Part shown: positions 16,559 through 24,927 of the stretch, piece by piece | How positions within the stretch are numbered: position 1 is the stretch's first letter | How the letters are laid out: each line of letters begins with the position of its first letter | From: Proteiniclasticum sediminis | GTDB lineage: Bacteria > Bacillota > Clostridia > Clostridiales > Clostridiaceae | Direction of reading: 5' to 3' | DNA length: 64,000 nt | Assembly (NCBI RefSeq): GCF_018128025.1 | Contig: NZ_JAGSCS010000001.1 | Span: 1 to 64,000 of the forward strand | The notes under the pieces: generated by a model | The model's input: only the letters and a program-made list of their open reading frames with translations | The model's database searches: none | What the model was told of the DNA's origin: nothing | Translations under genes and position numbers: made by a program

Positions 16559-18676
16559 ATGGAGATCTACAAGGTTCTCAAGAAATATTTTGGTCTGGAT
16601 TCCTTTAAGAAGGAACAGGCGGAGCTCATCAAGGAGATCCTCCGCGGAAAAGATGTGCTGGGCATTCTGCCCACGGGCTATGGGAAATCCCTTTGCTATC
16701 AGGTGCCGGCGCTGATGATGCGGGGCTCAACGCTGGTCATTTCGCCCCTGATCTCCCTCATGAAGGATCAGGTGGATGGGCTTCTGGATCGGGGGATTCC
16801 CGCCACCTTCCTGAACTCCTCCCTGGATCTGGAAGAGTCTCGCCGCCGCCGTCAGGACATTCAGCGGGGGATGTACAAACTGATTTATATTTCGCCGGAG
16901 TCTCTGAAATCTCCGCGGATCGCCGGAATCCTCCGGAACTTGGGGTTAGCCCAGGTGGCCGTGGATGAAGCCCACTGCATCAGTATCTGGGGCCATGATT
17001 TCCGGCCTTCATACCTGGACATCCGGCATTTCATCGACACTTTGCCCAAGCGGCCCGTGGTCACCGCCTTCACGGCCACGGCCACCGAGGCGGTCATCGA
17101 GGATATTCTCATGCTATCGGGCCTTCAGGACCCTTTTCAGATTCGGGGGAATCTGGATCGCCCCAACATCTTTTTCAGCGTGGTGAAGCCCCAGGATGAT
17201 CTGGAAGAGCTGATTCGGATCATGGACAAGCGCCGGGGCCATCAGGGCATCATCTACTGCCAGCGGAAGAAAGAAGCGGAGGCGCTATCGAGAATTCTAG
17301 AGCATCGGGGCCACAGAACGGGACTTTACCATGGGGGCATGGACGATGCCCAGCGGCATAAGGTCCAGGAGGATTTTGCCTTTGACCGCATTCAGGTGGT
17401 GGTGGGAACCAGCGCCTTCGGCATGGGCATCGACAAGTCCAATGTGCGCTTTGTTATCCATATGGGCATTCCCATGAACCTGGAGTCTTTCTACCAGGAA
17501 GCCGGCCGGGCCGGCCGCGACCAGGGTTACAGCGAAAGCTACCTGATTTATCGGGAACCGGACTTCCAGCGCCAGCTGGGCCTCCTGCAGCATAATCTTC
17601 AATCGGAGGATCGGCTCCTCATTGAACGGGACAAGCTCGTCACGATGGACCGCTATGGCCGAGGGCGGAAGTGTCTGCGCAGTTATCTTCTGGATTACTT
17701 CCACTCCAATCCCAGGCAAGGAATGCTGGGGGAGAAGGAGGAAAGCGTTCCCTGCGGAAGCTGCTCCGTCTGTGCCCAGCAGGGGATACTCCCTTCAAAA
17801 GTCCTGGATCCGCTCATCCTACAGAGCATGGAAACTCTCCCGCAGCCGGTATCCCGGGAAAGGCTCCTGCTGCTCTTCCAGGAGGAAGAACTCCAGACTG
17901 GAGGACTTAATCCCCTGGCCCGTTATCCGCAGGAAAAACTTGCGGAACACCTGGAGGAACTGGTGGTCCAGGGACAGCTTCTCGCCTCTCCCCAGGGCTA
18001 TGCCCTGACCGCAGAGGGGAAACGATGGGCGGAGAGAATGCTGCCGGAAGACGAGCAGGCGCCGGAGGAAACTCAACCCGAAACTCCCACCCAAGAGCTC
18101 TTCCAACAGCTCAAGGAGATCCGGAAGGAAATCTCCTGGATGGAGAACATTGCGCCCTATATTATTTTCCATGATGAAACCTTAAAGGACATCATCCGCC
18201 GCTATCCCCGAAACCGCAGTGAATTTATGGAAATTCGCGGAGTGGGGCGGACCAAGGCCATGAAATATGGGGAGATCTTCATTGAAGCTCTTCGGGCCTT
18301 TGAAGAGAAGAACCCCCAGGTGAGAAAGAAGCCCCTGGTTCTGCCTGAAGCTTCCCCGGAAGGGGAGGAGGGTTTTGTGGATGCCTTTGAACTCCATCAG
18401 GAAGGCAAGACCGTGGAGGAAATGGCCCGCATTCTCGGGGTGGTCCCGGGGACTGTGGTGGACCGGCTCATTCGGGACCATGCCAAAGAGCGCCCCGTGG
18501 ATCTTCAAAGGATCTTCAACGCCGCGCTGGAAAAGGATATACTGGACAGCATCCGCCGCCATGGACCGGAGAAGCTGAAACCCCTGAAGGATGACCTGGA
18601 AGCCCAGGGGAAATCCGTGGAGTATCTGGATCTCAAAGTAGTGCTCTACAAGCATTTTGGGATCCGAAAAAAATAA
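16559..18676 (+). CDS. recQ: ATP-dependent DNA helicase RecQ
   Basis: A 705-residue 3'-5' DNA helicase of recombination and repair. Walker A is GYGKSLCYQVPA (about residues 40-51), motif II is DEAH with WGHDFRPSY after it, and motif VI is QEAGRAGRDQGYSE. The RecQ-Ct zinc region has the Cys pattern C-x(n)-CGSCSVC. A winged-helix region, an HRDC domain (about residues 520-590, with RYPRNRSEFMEIRGVG) and a C-terminal helix-turn-helix (TVEEMARILGVVPGTVVDRL) follow, giving the long RecQ form seen in many Clostridia. The start has AAGGAGGAAAC directly upstream. No SOS box is seen before it. Confidence 0.95.
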   Translation: MEIYKVLKKYFGLDSFKKEQAELIKEILRGKDVLGILPTGYGKSLCYQVPALMMRGSTLVISPLISLMKDQVDGLLDRGIPATFLNSSLDLEESRRRRQDIQRGMYKLIYISPESLKSPRIAGILRNLGLAQVAVDEAHCISIWGHDFRPSYLDIRHFIDTLPKRPVVTAFTATATEAVIEDILMLSGLQDPFQIRGNLDRPNIFFSVVKPQDDLEELIRIMDKRRGHQGIIYCQRKKEAEALSRILEHRGHRTGLYHGGMDDAQRHKVQEDFAFDRIQVVVGTSAFGMGIDKSNVRFVIHMGIPMNLESFYQEAGRAGRDQGYSESYLIYREPDFQRQLGLLQHNLQSEDRLLIERDKLVTMDRYGRGRKCLRSYLLDYFHSNPRQGMLGEKEESVPCGSCSVCAQQGILPSKVLDPLILQSMETLPQPVSRERLLLLFQEEELQTGGLNPLARYPQEKLAEHLEELVVQGQLLASPQGYALTAEGKRWAERMLPEDEQAPEETQPETPTQELFQQLKEIRKEISWMENIAPYIIFHDETLKDIIRRYPRNRSEFMEIRGVGRTKAMKYGEIFIEALRAFEEKNPQVRKKPLVLPEASPEGEEGFVDAFELHQEGKTVEEMARILGVVPGTVVDRLIRDHAKERPVDLQRIFNAALEKDILDSIRRHGPEKLKPLKDDLEAQGKSVEYLDLKVVLYKHFGIRKK

Positions 18677-18686
18677 CACAAAAATC

Positions 18687-18716
18687 GGGAGCCGAATGAA
18701 GAAACGGCTCCCTTTC
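18687..18716. terminator. Bidirectional terminator between recQ and the response regulator
   Basis: GGGAGCCG and CGGCTCCC with a 10-nt loop; followed by TTTC on plus and GATTTTTG on minus. Confidence 0.75.
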
Positions 18717-18738
18717 AGGTGAAGGAGGAACGGAAGGT

Positions 18739-19389
18739 CTAGCCTTCCAAGTATTTGTAGCCTTTTCCCCAGACGGTTTTCACCAGTCCGCGGTAGGGCC
18801 CGAGTTTGCGCCGCAGAGACTTGATATGGGTATCGATGGTACGGGAATCCCCCAGGAAAGAATACCCCCATACTGCTCGGATAAGCTCATCCCGGGACAG
18901 GGAAATTCCTTCGTGAAATTTCATGTAGATGAGGAGGTCGTACTCCATGGGGGTAAGGGAAAGCAGATTTTTCTTCAGATAAACCACCTTATTCCGATAA
19001 TCAATGGACATGTCTTTGTATACGGAGGTGGCGGAAAGGTCGGTGGAAATCCGGACCAGACTGGAAAGAAAACTGACAGTCAGGGGATGTTCCCGGATGA
19101 CGTATCCATTGAAGGGAACTTGCTCGATTTTCTCCAGAAACTTGGATCGGGTATCTTTTTTCATCATAAATATATTCAGGTCTTTATCATTTCGAAATAA
19201 ATCATTCAACTCGGTCTGATGTCTTCGATAAAAGCTCTCATGGACAATGACGACATTCGCCGGTGTCTGAAGGCTGGACCGGATGAACTCGGGGGTCGTG
19301 GAAAACGATAATTCGAAATCCTCCCAGATGGCGGGAAGTTCGTCCACGACGGCGTCATGGGGGAAACCCGCTAAGATTATCCTGTGCAT
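18739..19389 (-). CDS. OmpR-type winged-helix regulator with a degenerate receiver
   Basis: A 216-residue protein. The C-terminal half (about residues 120-216) is a clear Trans_reg_C winged helix: LLSLTPMEYDLLIYM, VWGYSFLGDSRTIDTHIKSL and VKTVWGKGYKYL. The N-terminal half has receiver-like length and strand pattern, but the acidic pocket is missing: the strand that should end in the phospho-acceptor Asp reads NVVIVHESF. It is therefore probably not regulated by phosphorylation in the usual way. No histidine kinase lies next to it. ATG 19389 follows TTGAGGTGATGAG, and a TGCTAAGAT extended -10 lies upstream. Target genes are unknown. Confidence 0.8.
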   Translation of the reverse strand: MHRIILAGFPHDAVVDELPAIWEDFELSFSTTPEFIRSSLQTPANVVIVHESFYRRHQTELNDLFRNDKDLNIFMMKKDTRSKFLEKIEQVPFNGYVIREHPLTVSFLSSLVRISTDLSATSVYKDMSIDYRNKVVYLKKNLLSLTPMEYDLLIYMKFHEGISLSRDELIRAVWGYSFLGDSRTIDTHIKSLRRKLGPYRGLVKTVWGKGYKYLEG

Positions 19390-19507
19390 CTCATCACCTC
19401 AACCTGTATCTTAGCATTTAGATTTGAAGTAGATTTAAAGAAAAGCCAGAAAAACCGTGAATTAAGAAAATCTTCATGAATGGAATTTCCCCGAGGAAAA
19501 AGGATAA

Positions 19508-19539
19508 TTGTACACCTTATACGCCGGGTGTGCTATAAT
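19508..19539 (+). promoter_or_regulatory. Extended -10 promoter of the 55-residue membrane protein
   Basis: TGCTATAAT (ending 19539) is a perfect extended -10. A TTGTAC lies at 19508 with a long 20-bp spacer, which may not matter given the extended -10. Confidence 0.6.
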
Positions 19540-19581
19540 ATAGAAGAATAGAAGAGAAATCATAGGCAAGGAGGAACGCAA

Positions 19582-19749
19582 ATGAAGTGCTGCAAGCTTT
19601 TGGTCGTGTCAGCGGTTTCCCTGGTGGCAGGAGCGCTGATTTACAAGACCGTTGTGGACCATAAGGAAGAGATTGATTCTTTTGTCAACGAATACGGCGA
19701 GTTCATCGAAGATGATGTCATCGAGCCGGAACTACTGGAAGAGGAATAA
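19582..19749 (+). CDS. Small single-pass membrane protein, 55 residues
   Basis: A short frame with all the signs of a real gene: extended -10 promoter, GGAGGAA ribosome site 7 bp before ATG 19582, and a strong terminator right after the stop. The protein starts MKCCKLLVVSAVSLVAGALI, a membrane segment with two Cys near the N-terminus, followed by an acidic tail (EEIDSFVNEYGEFIEDDVIE). It is not a lipobox of the usual form. I do not recognise a family. The acidic cytoplasmic or external tail could bind a partner protein. Confidence 0.7.
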   Translation: MKCCKLLVVSAVSLVAGALIYKTVVDHKEEIDSFVNEYGEFIEDDVIEPELLEEE

Positions 19750-19757
19750 AAACAAAC

Positions 19758-19786
19758 GACGGCTGCTGAGCAGCCGTCATTTTTTT
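19758..19786 (+). terminator. Terminator of the 55-residue protein gene
   Basis: GACGGCTG and CAGCCGTC with a short loop, followed by ATTTTTTT. Confidence 0.9.
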
Positions 19787-19874
19787 GAATTAAATTTAGT
19801 TTTAGATTCAAATAAATTTCGAGTAAAATTCAATATTTTTTCAGAGAACGGAGAAACGCTCTCTTTTCTGTTTC

Positions 19875-20444
19875 TCAGTCGTAAATGGTGATGGAACCGT
19901 CATCCTCGAGATAGAAGACGATCTTGTGGGCCTTCAGGGTATCCACCGTATGCTGGTAGAGGGCCTGTTTGCCTTCCAGAATTTGCTCCGCTTTTTCATT
20001 CAGCTGCTCCCGCTGGGTTGTGGTCCAGGGGATGTCCTTGATTTCCTGGGTATAGAGAACCCAAGCCACCAGCTGGGTTTTCAGGTTTCCATAATCCCCA
20101 TAAAGCGGTTCCAGAAGTTTATGATGGTATTTGGGGGGAGTATCCAGGTCCTGCACCTTCACTTCCAGGAGGTTCAAGGGGATGCTGATGTCTTCTCCCG
20201 CCATTTTGCGGTCCAGGAGCTGCAGCAGTTCCTTTTCGGACTCTTCGAAGGGGATGAGGCATTCCGTGACAAAGAAGGTGTAATAAAAGGAGGTTTTGCT
20301 TCGGACGTGAGGGGGTCCAAAGGGAAGATTTTGGCTGCTTCCGGTGACCCAGCCCAGGAGACTCCCGGCCATCCCGGGCACCAGGGTGAACAGGAAGGTG
20401 ACGAGAAGCAGCAGCGAGAGAAATCCGATCAGCAGTTTTTTCAT
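19875..20444 (-). CDS. Exported or membrane-anchored protein of unknown function
   Basis: A 189-residue protein. Residues 1-25 (MKKLLIGFLSLLLLVTFLFT) form a signal peptide or membrane anchor without a lipobox Cys. The rest is soluble and mixed, with a helical C-terminus (EQLNEKAEQILEGKQALY). I do not recognise the family. ATG 20444 has AAAGGAGGAAGAGG upstream. It lies 22 bp after the aminotransferase gene on the same strand, so it is probably the last gene of a HAD-aminotransferase-unknown operon. Nothing links its role to those enzymes apart from position. Confidence 0.65.
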   Translation of the reverse strand: MKKLLIGFLSLLLLVTFLFTLVPGMAGSLLGWVTGSSQNLPFGPPHVRSKTSFYYTFFVTECLIPFEESEKELLQLLDRKMAGEDISIPLNLLEVKVQDLDTPPKYHHKLLEPLYGDYGNLKTQLVAWVLYTQEIKDIPWTTTQREQLNEKAEQILEGKQALYQHTVDTLKAHKIVFYLEDDGSITIYD

Positions 20445-20466
20445 CCTCTTCCTCCTTTCGCGCCAA

Positions 20467-21279
20467 TCAGCGGTGTTCGTCCTGATAACGCTGGATCTTA
20501 TCCTCGTAACATCGGCGAATTTTTTGGATTACCGGATTTTCCGTACTGGAGAGCGTCCGGTCGTCAATGCTTCGTATGGGCAGGACCTTGGGGGAGGTGC
20601 CGGAAATGAAGGCCCCATCCCAGGTGGGAAGATCCGTCAGGGGGACGGGAACTTCCTCCACGGGAATCCCGTTTTCCTTGCACAGGTCGAGAATCCGCTG
20701 CCGGGTAACACCGCCCAGGACATCCTTCAGGGGAGGGGTCAGCACCTTGGCTCCCCGGACAAAGAAGAGGTTGGATTTGGAGCCTTCCGTAATGCATCCT
20801 TCAGGATTCACCAGGAGTGCCTCATAAATGTTTTTCTCTTCGATGAAGGCGGTCACCGCCGCTTTATACCGGGCATCAATGACCTTGGCGTTGGGGTTGT
20901 GGCGCACAATGGCCATGGTCGCCGTGTCCACGCCTGATTCATACAGTGCGTCCCCAGGATAGGCATGGGGGATGAAATAGAGATAAATATCCGGCGCAGC
21001 ACCGTTGATGAGAAGCTTGATGTTTCCATTTTCCACTTCATTCTTCTTGATCAGAAGGAGGAGCAGATTTCGGATCTTTTCCGGGGTTTCCGTAAGTCGC
21101 ATGCCCTGCAGAGCGAGGGAGGAGGTCATGCGGGAAAGGTGGTCCTCCAGAAAAAGAGGGATTCCGTCAATGACGCGAATGACTTCGTAGACATTCTGCG
21201 GGTTCAAGGTGAAGGAGAAGTCGGCGGCATCCGCGAACTTTCCGTTCTTCATAAAAAAACGGCCAACGATTTTTTCCAT
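20467..21279 (-). CDS. Class IV PLP-dependent aminotransferase
   Basis: A 270-residue fold-type IV PLP enzyme (branched-chain aminotransferase, D-amino acid aminotransferase or aminodeoxychorismate lyase group). Visible features are FLEDHLSRM near residue 45, the PLP-lysine region VIDARYKAAV, EALLVNPEGCITEGSKSNLFF, and VLGGVTRQRILDL. These are common to all three activities, so the exact reaction cannot be fixed. The ATG is 2 bp after the stop of the HAD gene and its GGAGGT site lies inside that gene's last codons, so the two are translationally coupled. Confidence 0.8.
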   Translation of the reverse strand: MEKIVGRFFMKNGKFADAADFSFTLNPQNVYEVIRVIDGIPLFLEDHLSRMTSSLALQGMRLTETPEKIRNLLLLLIKKNEVENGNIKLLINGAAPDIYLYFIPHAYPGDALYESGVDTATMAIVRHNPNAKVIDARYKAAVTAFIEEKNIYEALLVNPEGCITEGSKSNLFFVRGAKVLTPPLKDVLGGVTRQRILDLCKENGIPVEEVPVPLTDLPTWDGAFISGTSPKVLPIRSIDDRTLSSTENPVIQKIRRCYEDKIQRYQDEHR

Positions 21280-21281
21280 AG

Positions 21282-21914
21282 TTACCTCCAGAATAATACC
21301 GGGTATTTGGGGTTTCGCTTGCGGTAGTTAATGAGGAAAGGTTTCCCCACAATCTTTAACAGGGGTTCATCGCTCATGGAGTCGGAAAACATATAGGACT
21401 CGGCATAATCCACATCCTGTCCTTCCAGCGCCGTATAGAGCCTCAGCACTTTCTCCGCGCCTTTATTGTTTTCGCCCTCCATGATCCCCGTGAAGCGGCC
21501 CTCTTTTACCTGAAAACGGGTGCCCATGACAAGATCTGCCTGGCAGATGGTCTTCAGCTTGGTGATATAGAATTCAGGCGATGCGGACGTTAGGATGATG
21601 GTGTACCCTTTTTCCTTGAGCTCGGCAATTTTCTCCAAGCCATCGGCATAGAGAAGGGGAATGAGACGCTTTTCGAGAAACTCCTCACAGAGGGCATCCA
21701 GGCGCTCCATGGGCATGTCCTGCAAAAATGCAAGAAACATTTCCTTTGTTTCTTTTTCCTTGATCATCCCCAACTGATACAGCCCACCGCTGGCAGCGGC
21801 CTTGGGCAGATGCCGGAGATAGGCGGGGTGTTTGCGAACGAGAAAAGCATAAAAGGCGATGAGAGTTTCTTTTCGGGTTAGGGTGAAATCCACATCGAAT
21901 AATGCCAGTTTCAT
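21282..21914 (-). CDS. HAD-IB family phosphatase
   Basis: A 210-residue hydrolase of the SerB-like HAD subfamily IB. The DxDxT nucleophile motif is LFDVDFTLTRKE (residues 5-16), the second motif serine is in IILTSASPEFYI, and motif III/IV is SDSMSDEPLLKIVG. A helical cap lies between, as in phosphoserine phosphatase-like enzymes. The neighbour is a class IV aminotransferase with coupled translation, suggesting the two act on related amino-acid-type substrates, but that is inference. ATG 21914 has a GGAGGTATTTCC site. Confidence 0.85.
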   Translation of the reverse strand: MKLALFDVDFTLTRKETLIAFYAFLVRKHPAYLRHLPKAAASGGLYQLGMIKEKETKEMFLAFLQDMPMERLDALCEEFLEKRLIPLLYADGLEKIAELKEKGYTIILTSASPEFYITKLKTICQADLVMGTRFQVKEGRFTGIMEGENNKGAEKVLRLYTALEGQDVDYAESYMFSDSMSDEPLLKIVGKPFLINYRKRNPKYPVLFWR

Positions 21915-21932
21915 GGAAATACCTCCAATAAA

Positions 21933-21961
21933 GAAAGCCTTGAGTGGTCCCCAAGGCTTTC
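21933..21961 (-). terminator. Terminator of the DUF1292 gene
   Basis: GAAAGCCTTG and CAAGGCTTTC; on the minus strand followed by TTTATTGG. The HAD gene then starts 19 bp downstream. Confidence 0.65.
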
Positions 21962-21975
21962 AAGTGTGTGGTGTC

Positions 21976-22392
21976 TTACTGAAGTTCTTCGGAATCTTCC
22001 AGGGCTGCATAAGCCTCGGATACCTTTTCGAACTCATCCTCACCGAGGAATACCAGTTCTCCGTCTTCGCCTTCCACTCTCAAGGGGGTGACGGACTCAT
22101 CGTCGTTCATGACGAGGACATAGACATTTCCTTCAAATTCAAATTCATCCACAATGGGATATTCTTCCGTGGTGCCATCTTCATTTTCGAAGGTGACGAC
22201 GGGGGTGTGCTCATGGTCATGCTCGTGGTCATGGTCATGATGATGATGCTCGTGGCCGCAGCCGCATCCTTCCTCTTCAGTCTCGTTGTCTGCGCAGCAG
22301 CAGGCCTTGGTGTCCTTTTCCTCGGCGGTGTTTTCACAGCAGCAGCTGTTGTCTTCGCAGCACTTGTTGTTTTCATTTATTGTGTTTGTCAT
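21976..22392 (-). CDS. DUF1292 protein with a Cys/His-rich N-terminal extension
   Basis: A 138-residue acidic protein. Residues 63-110 (VVTFENEDGTTEEYPIVDEF, then a strand with YVLVMNDDES) match the DUF1292/YrzB-like domain common in Bacillota and of unknown function. Residues 1-62 are unusual: ten cysteines in clusters CC, CCC, CCC and CGC, then a block of ten histidines alternating with Asp/Glu (residues 46-62, starting HEHHHHDHDH). This looks like a metal-binding or metal-storage tail, as in nickel/zinc chaperones. The start has TGGAGGAACAAC upstream. It lies 81 bp downstream of a metal-dependent (Mn/Co) pyrophosphatase on the same strand and may share its transcript. Confidence 0.8.
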   Translation of the reverse strand: MTNTINENNKCCEDNSCCCENTAEEKDTKACCCADNETEEEGCGCGHEHHHHDHDHEHDHEHTPVVTFENEDGTTEEYPIVDEFEFEGNVYVLVMNDDESVTPLRVEGEDGELVFLGEDEFEKVSEAYAALEDSEELQ

Positions 22393-22473
22393 GTTGTTCC
22401 TCCAGAATTTATTTCAATACATCTTATTCTATCACATTTTCCTTGAGAAGGAAGTTAATTTTGCACTTGGAGA

Positions 22474-24111
22474 TTACCGGGTAATCACCGCGGAAATGGG
22501 CGGAATGACCTGCTTTTTACGGGAGAGGATTCCGGGGATGTACACGGAATTGTCTGTGAGTTCCACGTTAAAGGCTTTGCTGACCAGATCCTTGTGTTTA
22601 CCCACCACAATGAGTTCAGAGCCTTCTTTGTAGATGTCCGTGACAATGAGGAGCTGCAGGCTGAAGTTATGCTCCGCGGTCATGTCTTCCATGGCGGCGA
22701 GAATGGGGGCCTTCAGATCCTTCAGGGACTGGGCATCCATGGTGTACACCTGGGATACGCCGATGCGGGCATTGTCATAGGTGAAGATCTTGAAGTCCTG
22801 CTTCAGGATTTCCTCCGGGGTCTTGCCGGCGAGGGATGTGCCGTAACGGAACATTTCCAGGGCGAAATCTTCCACATCGATGTCGGCGATCTGGGCCAGC
22901 CGGTCCAGGACAATCCGGTCGATGTTGGTGGAGGTGGGGGATTTGAAGAGCAGGGTGTCGGAAATGATGGCTCCAGCCAGGATCCCAGCAGTCTTCTTCG
23001 AAGGTCGGATTCCATTTTCAAAGAAAATGTTCGCCACGATGGTGGAAGTGCTCCCCACGGGTTCGTTGCGGAAGAAGATGGGGGTGGTGGTGGCCACATC
23101 AGCCACGCGGTGATGATCGATAATTTCGGTGATCTCCGCTTCATTGAGTCCTTCCACGGACTGACCCTTTTCGTTGTGATCCACCAGGATAACCTTTTTC
23201 TTCTTGCCGGAAATCAGGTGGAAACGGGAGATGGTGCCGATGACCTTGGAATCGTCATTGACCACGGGGTAGCTTCGGTAACGGGTTTCCGCCATGATTC
23301 CGCGGATGTCGCCGATGTAGTCATCGGAGGAGAAATACACGATCTTCTCCTTGCTCATGACGTACTTCACCGGCACCGCCTGGGTGATGAGCCGCGAGGT
23401 GGTGTAGGTGTCGTAGGGCGTATTGATGACGGTAATTCCATTCTCCTTGGCTTTGGCCAGAAGATCCTCGTCCATCTTGCCGTTGCCGGTGATGATGATG
23501 AGGGAGACTTTCTTCTCCACCGCCACTTCCAGGAACTCTTTCCGGTCCCCGGAGATGACTACATCGCCTTCCTCAAGGGTTACGCCGATCTCCTCCGGCG
23601 CGGCGGAGAGGGAATAGATCTTGCCGTAAAAATGGCGTCGGTCTTTGACGCTGTTGATCATCTGTCCTGTCAGCGTGTCCAGGATATTATTCACCGTCAC
23701 TTTGGATTTTCCCAGAATCATGTTGTCCCAGACATCCATGTAGCTTTCCGTGACATTGGAAACAGAAACGACGCCGCAGAGGCGCTCATTTTCATCCACC
23801 ACGGGAAGGCTCTTGACGTTGTTCATCCGCATGATGTTCCACGCCATTTTCAAGGTGATGTCCGAGGAAATGGGGGCGATTTTATCAATATTGAGGTCGC
23901 TGACCTGCAAGCGGACGTTTTCGATATACTGGGGAGGCTCCACCCCGAAATACGCCAGGATGAATTGCGTTTCCCGGTTGATGTCCCCCAGCCGAACAGG
24001 AATGTAATCTCCGTTGCCGGTTTTGTTTTTGAACTCCGCATAGCCTAAAGCTGCGCAGATGGAATCGGAATCAGGATTCCGGTGGCCGGTGATGTAAACT
24101 GTATCCTTCAT
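22474..24111 (-). CDS. ppaC: Family II (Mn-dependent) inorganic pyrophosphatase with CBS and DRTGG domains
   Basis: Hydrolyses pyrophosphate in the cytoplasm. It is 545 residues, the length of the regulated CBS-PPase form. In order: DHH phosphoesterase N-terminus (ITGHRNPDSDSICAA), a first CBS motif (about residues 75-120), a DRTGG-like insert (about 190-240), a second CBS, then the rest of the catalytic region with the DHH motif IDHHRVAD and the DHHA2 domain with ITRK-like C-terminus. In characterised Clostridium enzymes of this layout AMP/ADP inhibit and ATP or ApnA activate through the CBS domains. ATG 24111 has TTGGAGGCAAC; the earlier in-frame ATG overlaps that site. Confidence 0.93.
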   Translation of the reverse strand: MKDTVYITGHRNPDSDSICAALGYAEFKNKTGNGDYIPVRLGDINRETQFILAYFGVEPPQYIENVRLQVSDLNIDKIAPISSDITLKMAWNIMRMNNVKSLPVVDENERLCGVVSVSNVTESYMDVWDNMILGKSKVTVNNILDTLTGQMINSVKDRRHFYGKIYSLSAAPEEIGVTLEEGDVVISGDRKEFLEVAVEKKVSLIIITGNGKMDEDLLAKAKENGITVINTPYDTYTTSRLITQAVPVKYVMSKEKIVYFSSDDYIGDIRGIMAETRYRSYPVVNDDSKVIGTISRFHLISGKKKKVILVDHNEKGQSVEGLNEAEITEIIDHHRVADVATTTPIFFRNEPVGSTSTIVANIFFENGIRPSKKTAGILAGAIISDTLLFKSPTSTNIDRIVLDRLAQIADIDVEDFALEMFRYGTSLAGKTPEEILKQDFKIFTYDNARIGVSQVYTMDAQSLKDLKAPILAAMEDMTAEHNFSLQLLIVTDIYKEGSELIVVGKHKDLVSKAFNVELTDNSVYIPGILSRKKQVIPPISAVITR

Positions 24112-24194
24112 AGTTGCCTCCAATCACATATTATTTTCGTAGGAAAGGGCGTTCCTTGCCCTTGGAATCCATGACTTCACCTTAAATAAGAAAC

Positions 24195-24221
24195 AAGTCT
24201 GCAACACGAAGAAGCAGACTT
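24195..24221 (-). terminator. Terminator of the 134-residue protein gene
   Basis: AAGTCTGC and GCAGACTT with an 11-nt loop; on the minus strand followed by GTTTCTTATTT. Confidence 0.65.
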
Positions 24222-24228
24222 TGAGGAT

Positions 24229-24633
24229 TTACTTTCTTTTATACTGAACCTGACGCTTGGGCATAGGGGCATCGATCTTGAAGAGATCCTTGCGGGTGGT
24301 GGTGTTGCGGATATTCTTGATTTCCAGAACATCGCTGTTTTCTTTTCCCTTCTTGCCCTTCAGTGCCTGAAGCAGAATGACATTGCCCTGGCTCACCGCG
24401 ATAAACTCGGGTTTCTTAAACCATCTTCGGGCTTTGTACTCTGAACGGACGACATTTTTGGACCCTTCCGGCTTCAAAATGATCGTGGCTTTCAGAATAT
24501 GGAAGATCCAGAGAATTTTCTTCTCTTCCACCTTTACGGAAAGAACCGTACCGTAGGCTTGTGTGATGCGGTCTCCGTACTTTTTGAGATAATTGTCTGC
24601 ATAAAATTTCTGCAATTTATCCTTAAAACCCAT
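24229..24633 (-). CDS. Small basic protein of unknown function
   Basis: A 134-residue, strongly basic protein (many Lys/Arg, C-terminus MPKRQVQYKRK). The middle has beta-strand character (ILWIFHILKATIILKP). I do not recognise a family; it is similar in size to uncharacterised Clostridia proteins. ATG 24633 (MGFKDKLQKFYADN) was chosen because AAAGGAG lies 8 bp upstream; an earlier in-frame start would place that site inside the gene. It is monocistronic with its own terminator. Nucleic-acid binding is possible from charge only. Confidence 0.6.
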   Translation of the reverse strand: MGFKDKLQKFYADNYLKKYGDRITQAYGTVLSVKVEEKKILWIFHILKATIILKPEGSKNVVRSEYKARRWFKKPEFIAVSQGNVILLQALKGKKGKENSDVLEIKNIRNTTTRKDLFKIDAPMPKRQVQYKRK

Positions 24634-24657
24634 TCCATAAACTCCTTTATAATCCAA

Positions 24658-24927
24658 TGATTGCTACACAATATTATAACATAAACCCTCGAAAAGTATA
24701 CTTGAAATTCCCGGACCAGCCGGGAGAAATAAAGGTTTACCGTGAACGATTTTATCATGAAGGCGAGAAAGTGAAAAGTCTTTTTTCTGTCTTGGATTTC
24801 GGATGGATTTCCGCAACCTGGCGCTGGGGGGAAAGTGGGCTTTATCCTGGACGGAGAAATCCGGGCAGATGGTTATCAGCGCCGGGGAAATATGGTAAAA
24901 TGAGGGGGAAAAAGAGGAGGTTGAATT
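24658..24927. other. Intergenic region before deoC
   Basis: An open frame across here has no ribosome site or family likeness and is not called. A divergent minus-strand TATAAT-like region near 24670 would serve the basic protein. An ATATGGTAAAATG extended -10 near 24890-24902 precedes deoC. Nothing else is recognised. Confidence 0.5.

Noticed and set aside
22200-22260. Low-complexity CAT/TGG tract, considered as a sequencing artefact or phase-variable repeat
   Set aside because: Codes in frame for the His-rich tail, with varied codons and no simple slippage unit.
22107-22376. Long shadow frame opposite or beside the DUF1292 gene
   Set aside because: Explained by the repetitive CAT/CAC-rich His tail; no ribosome site.
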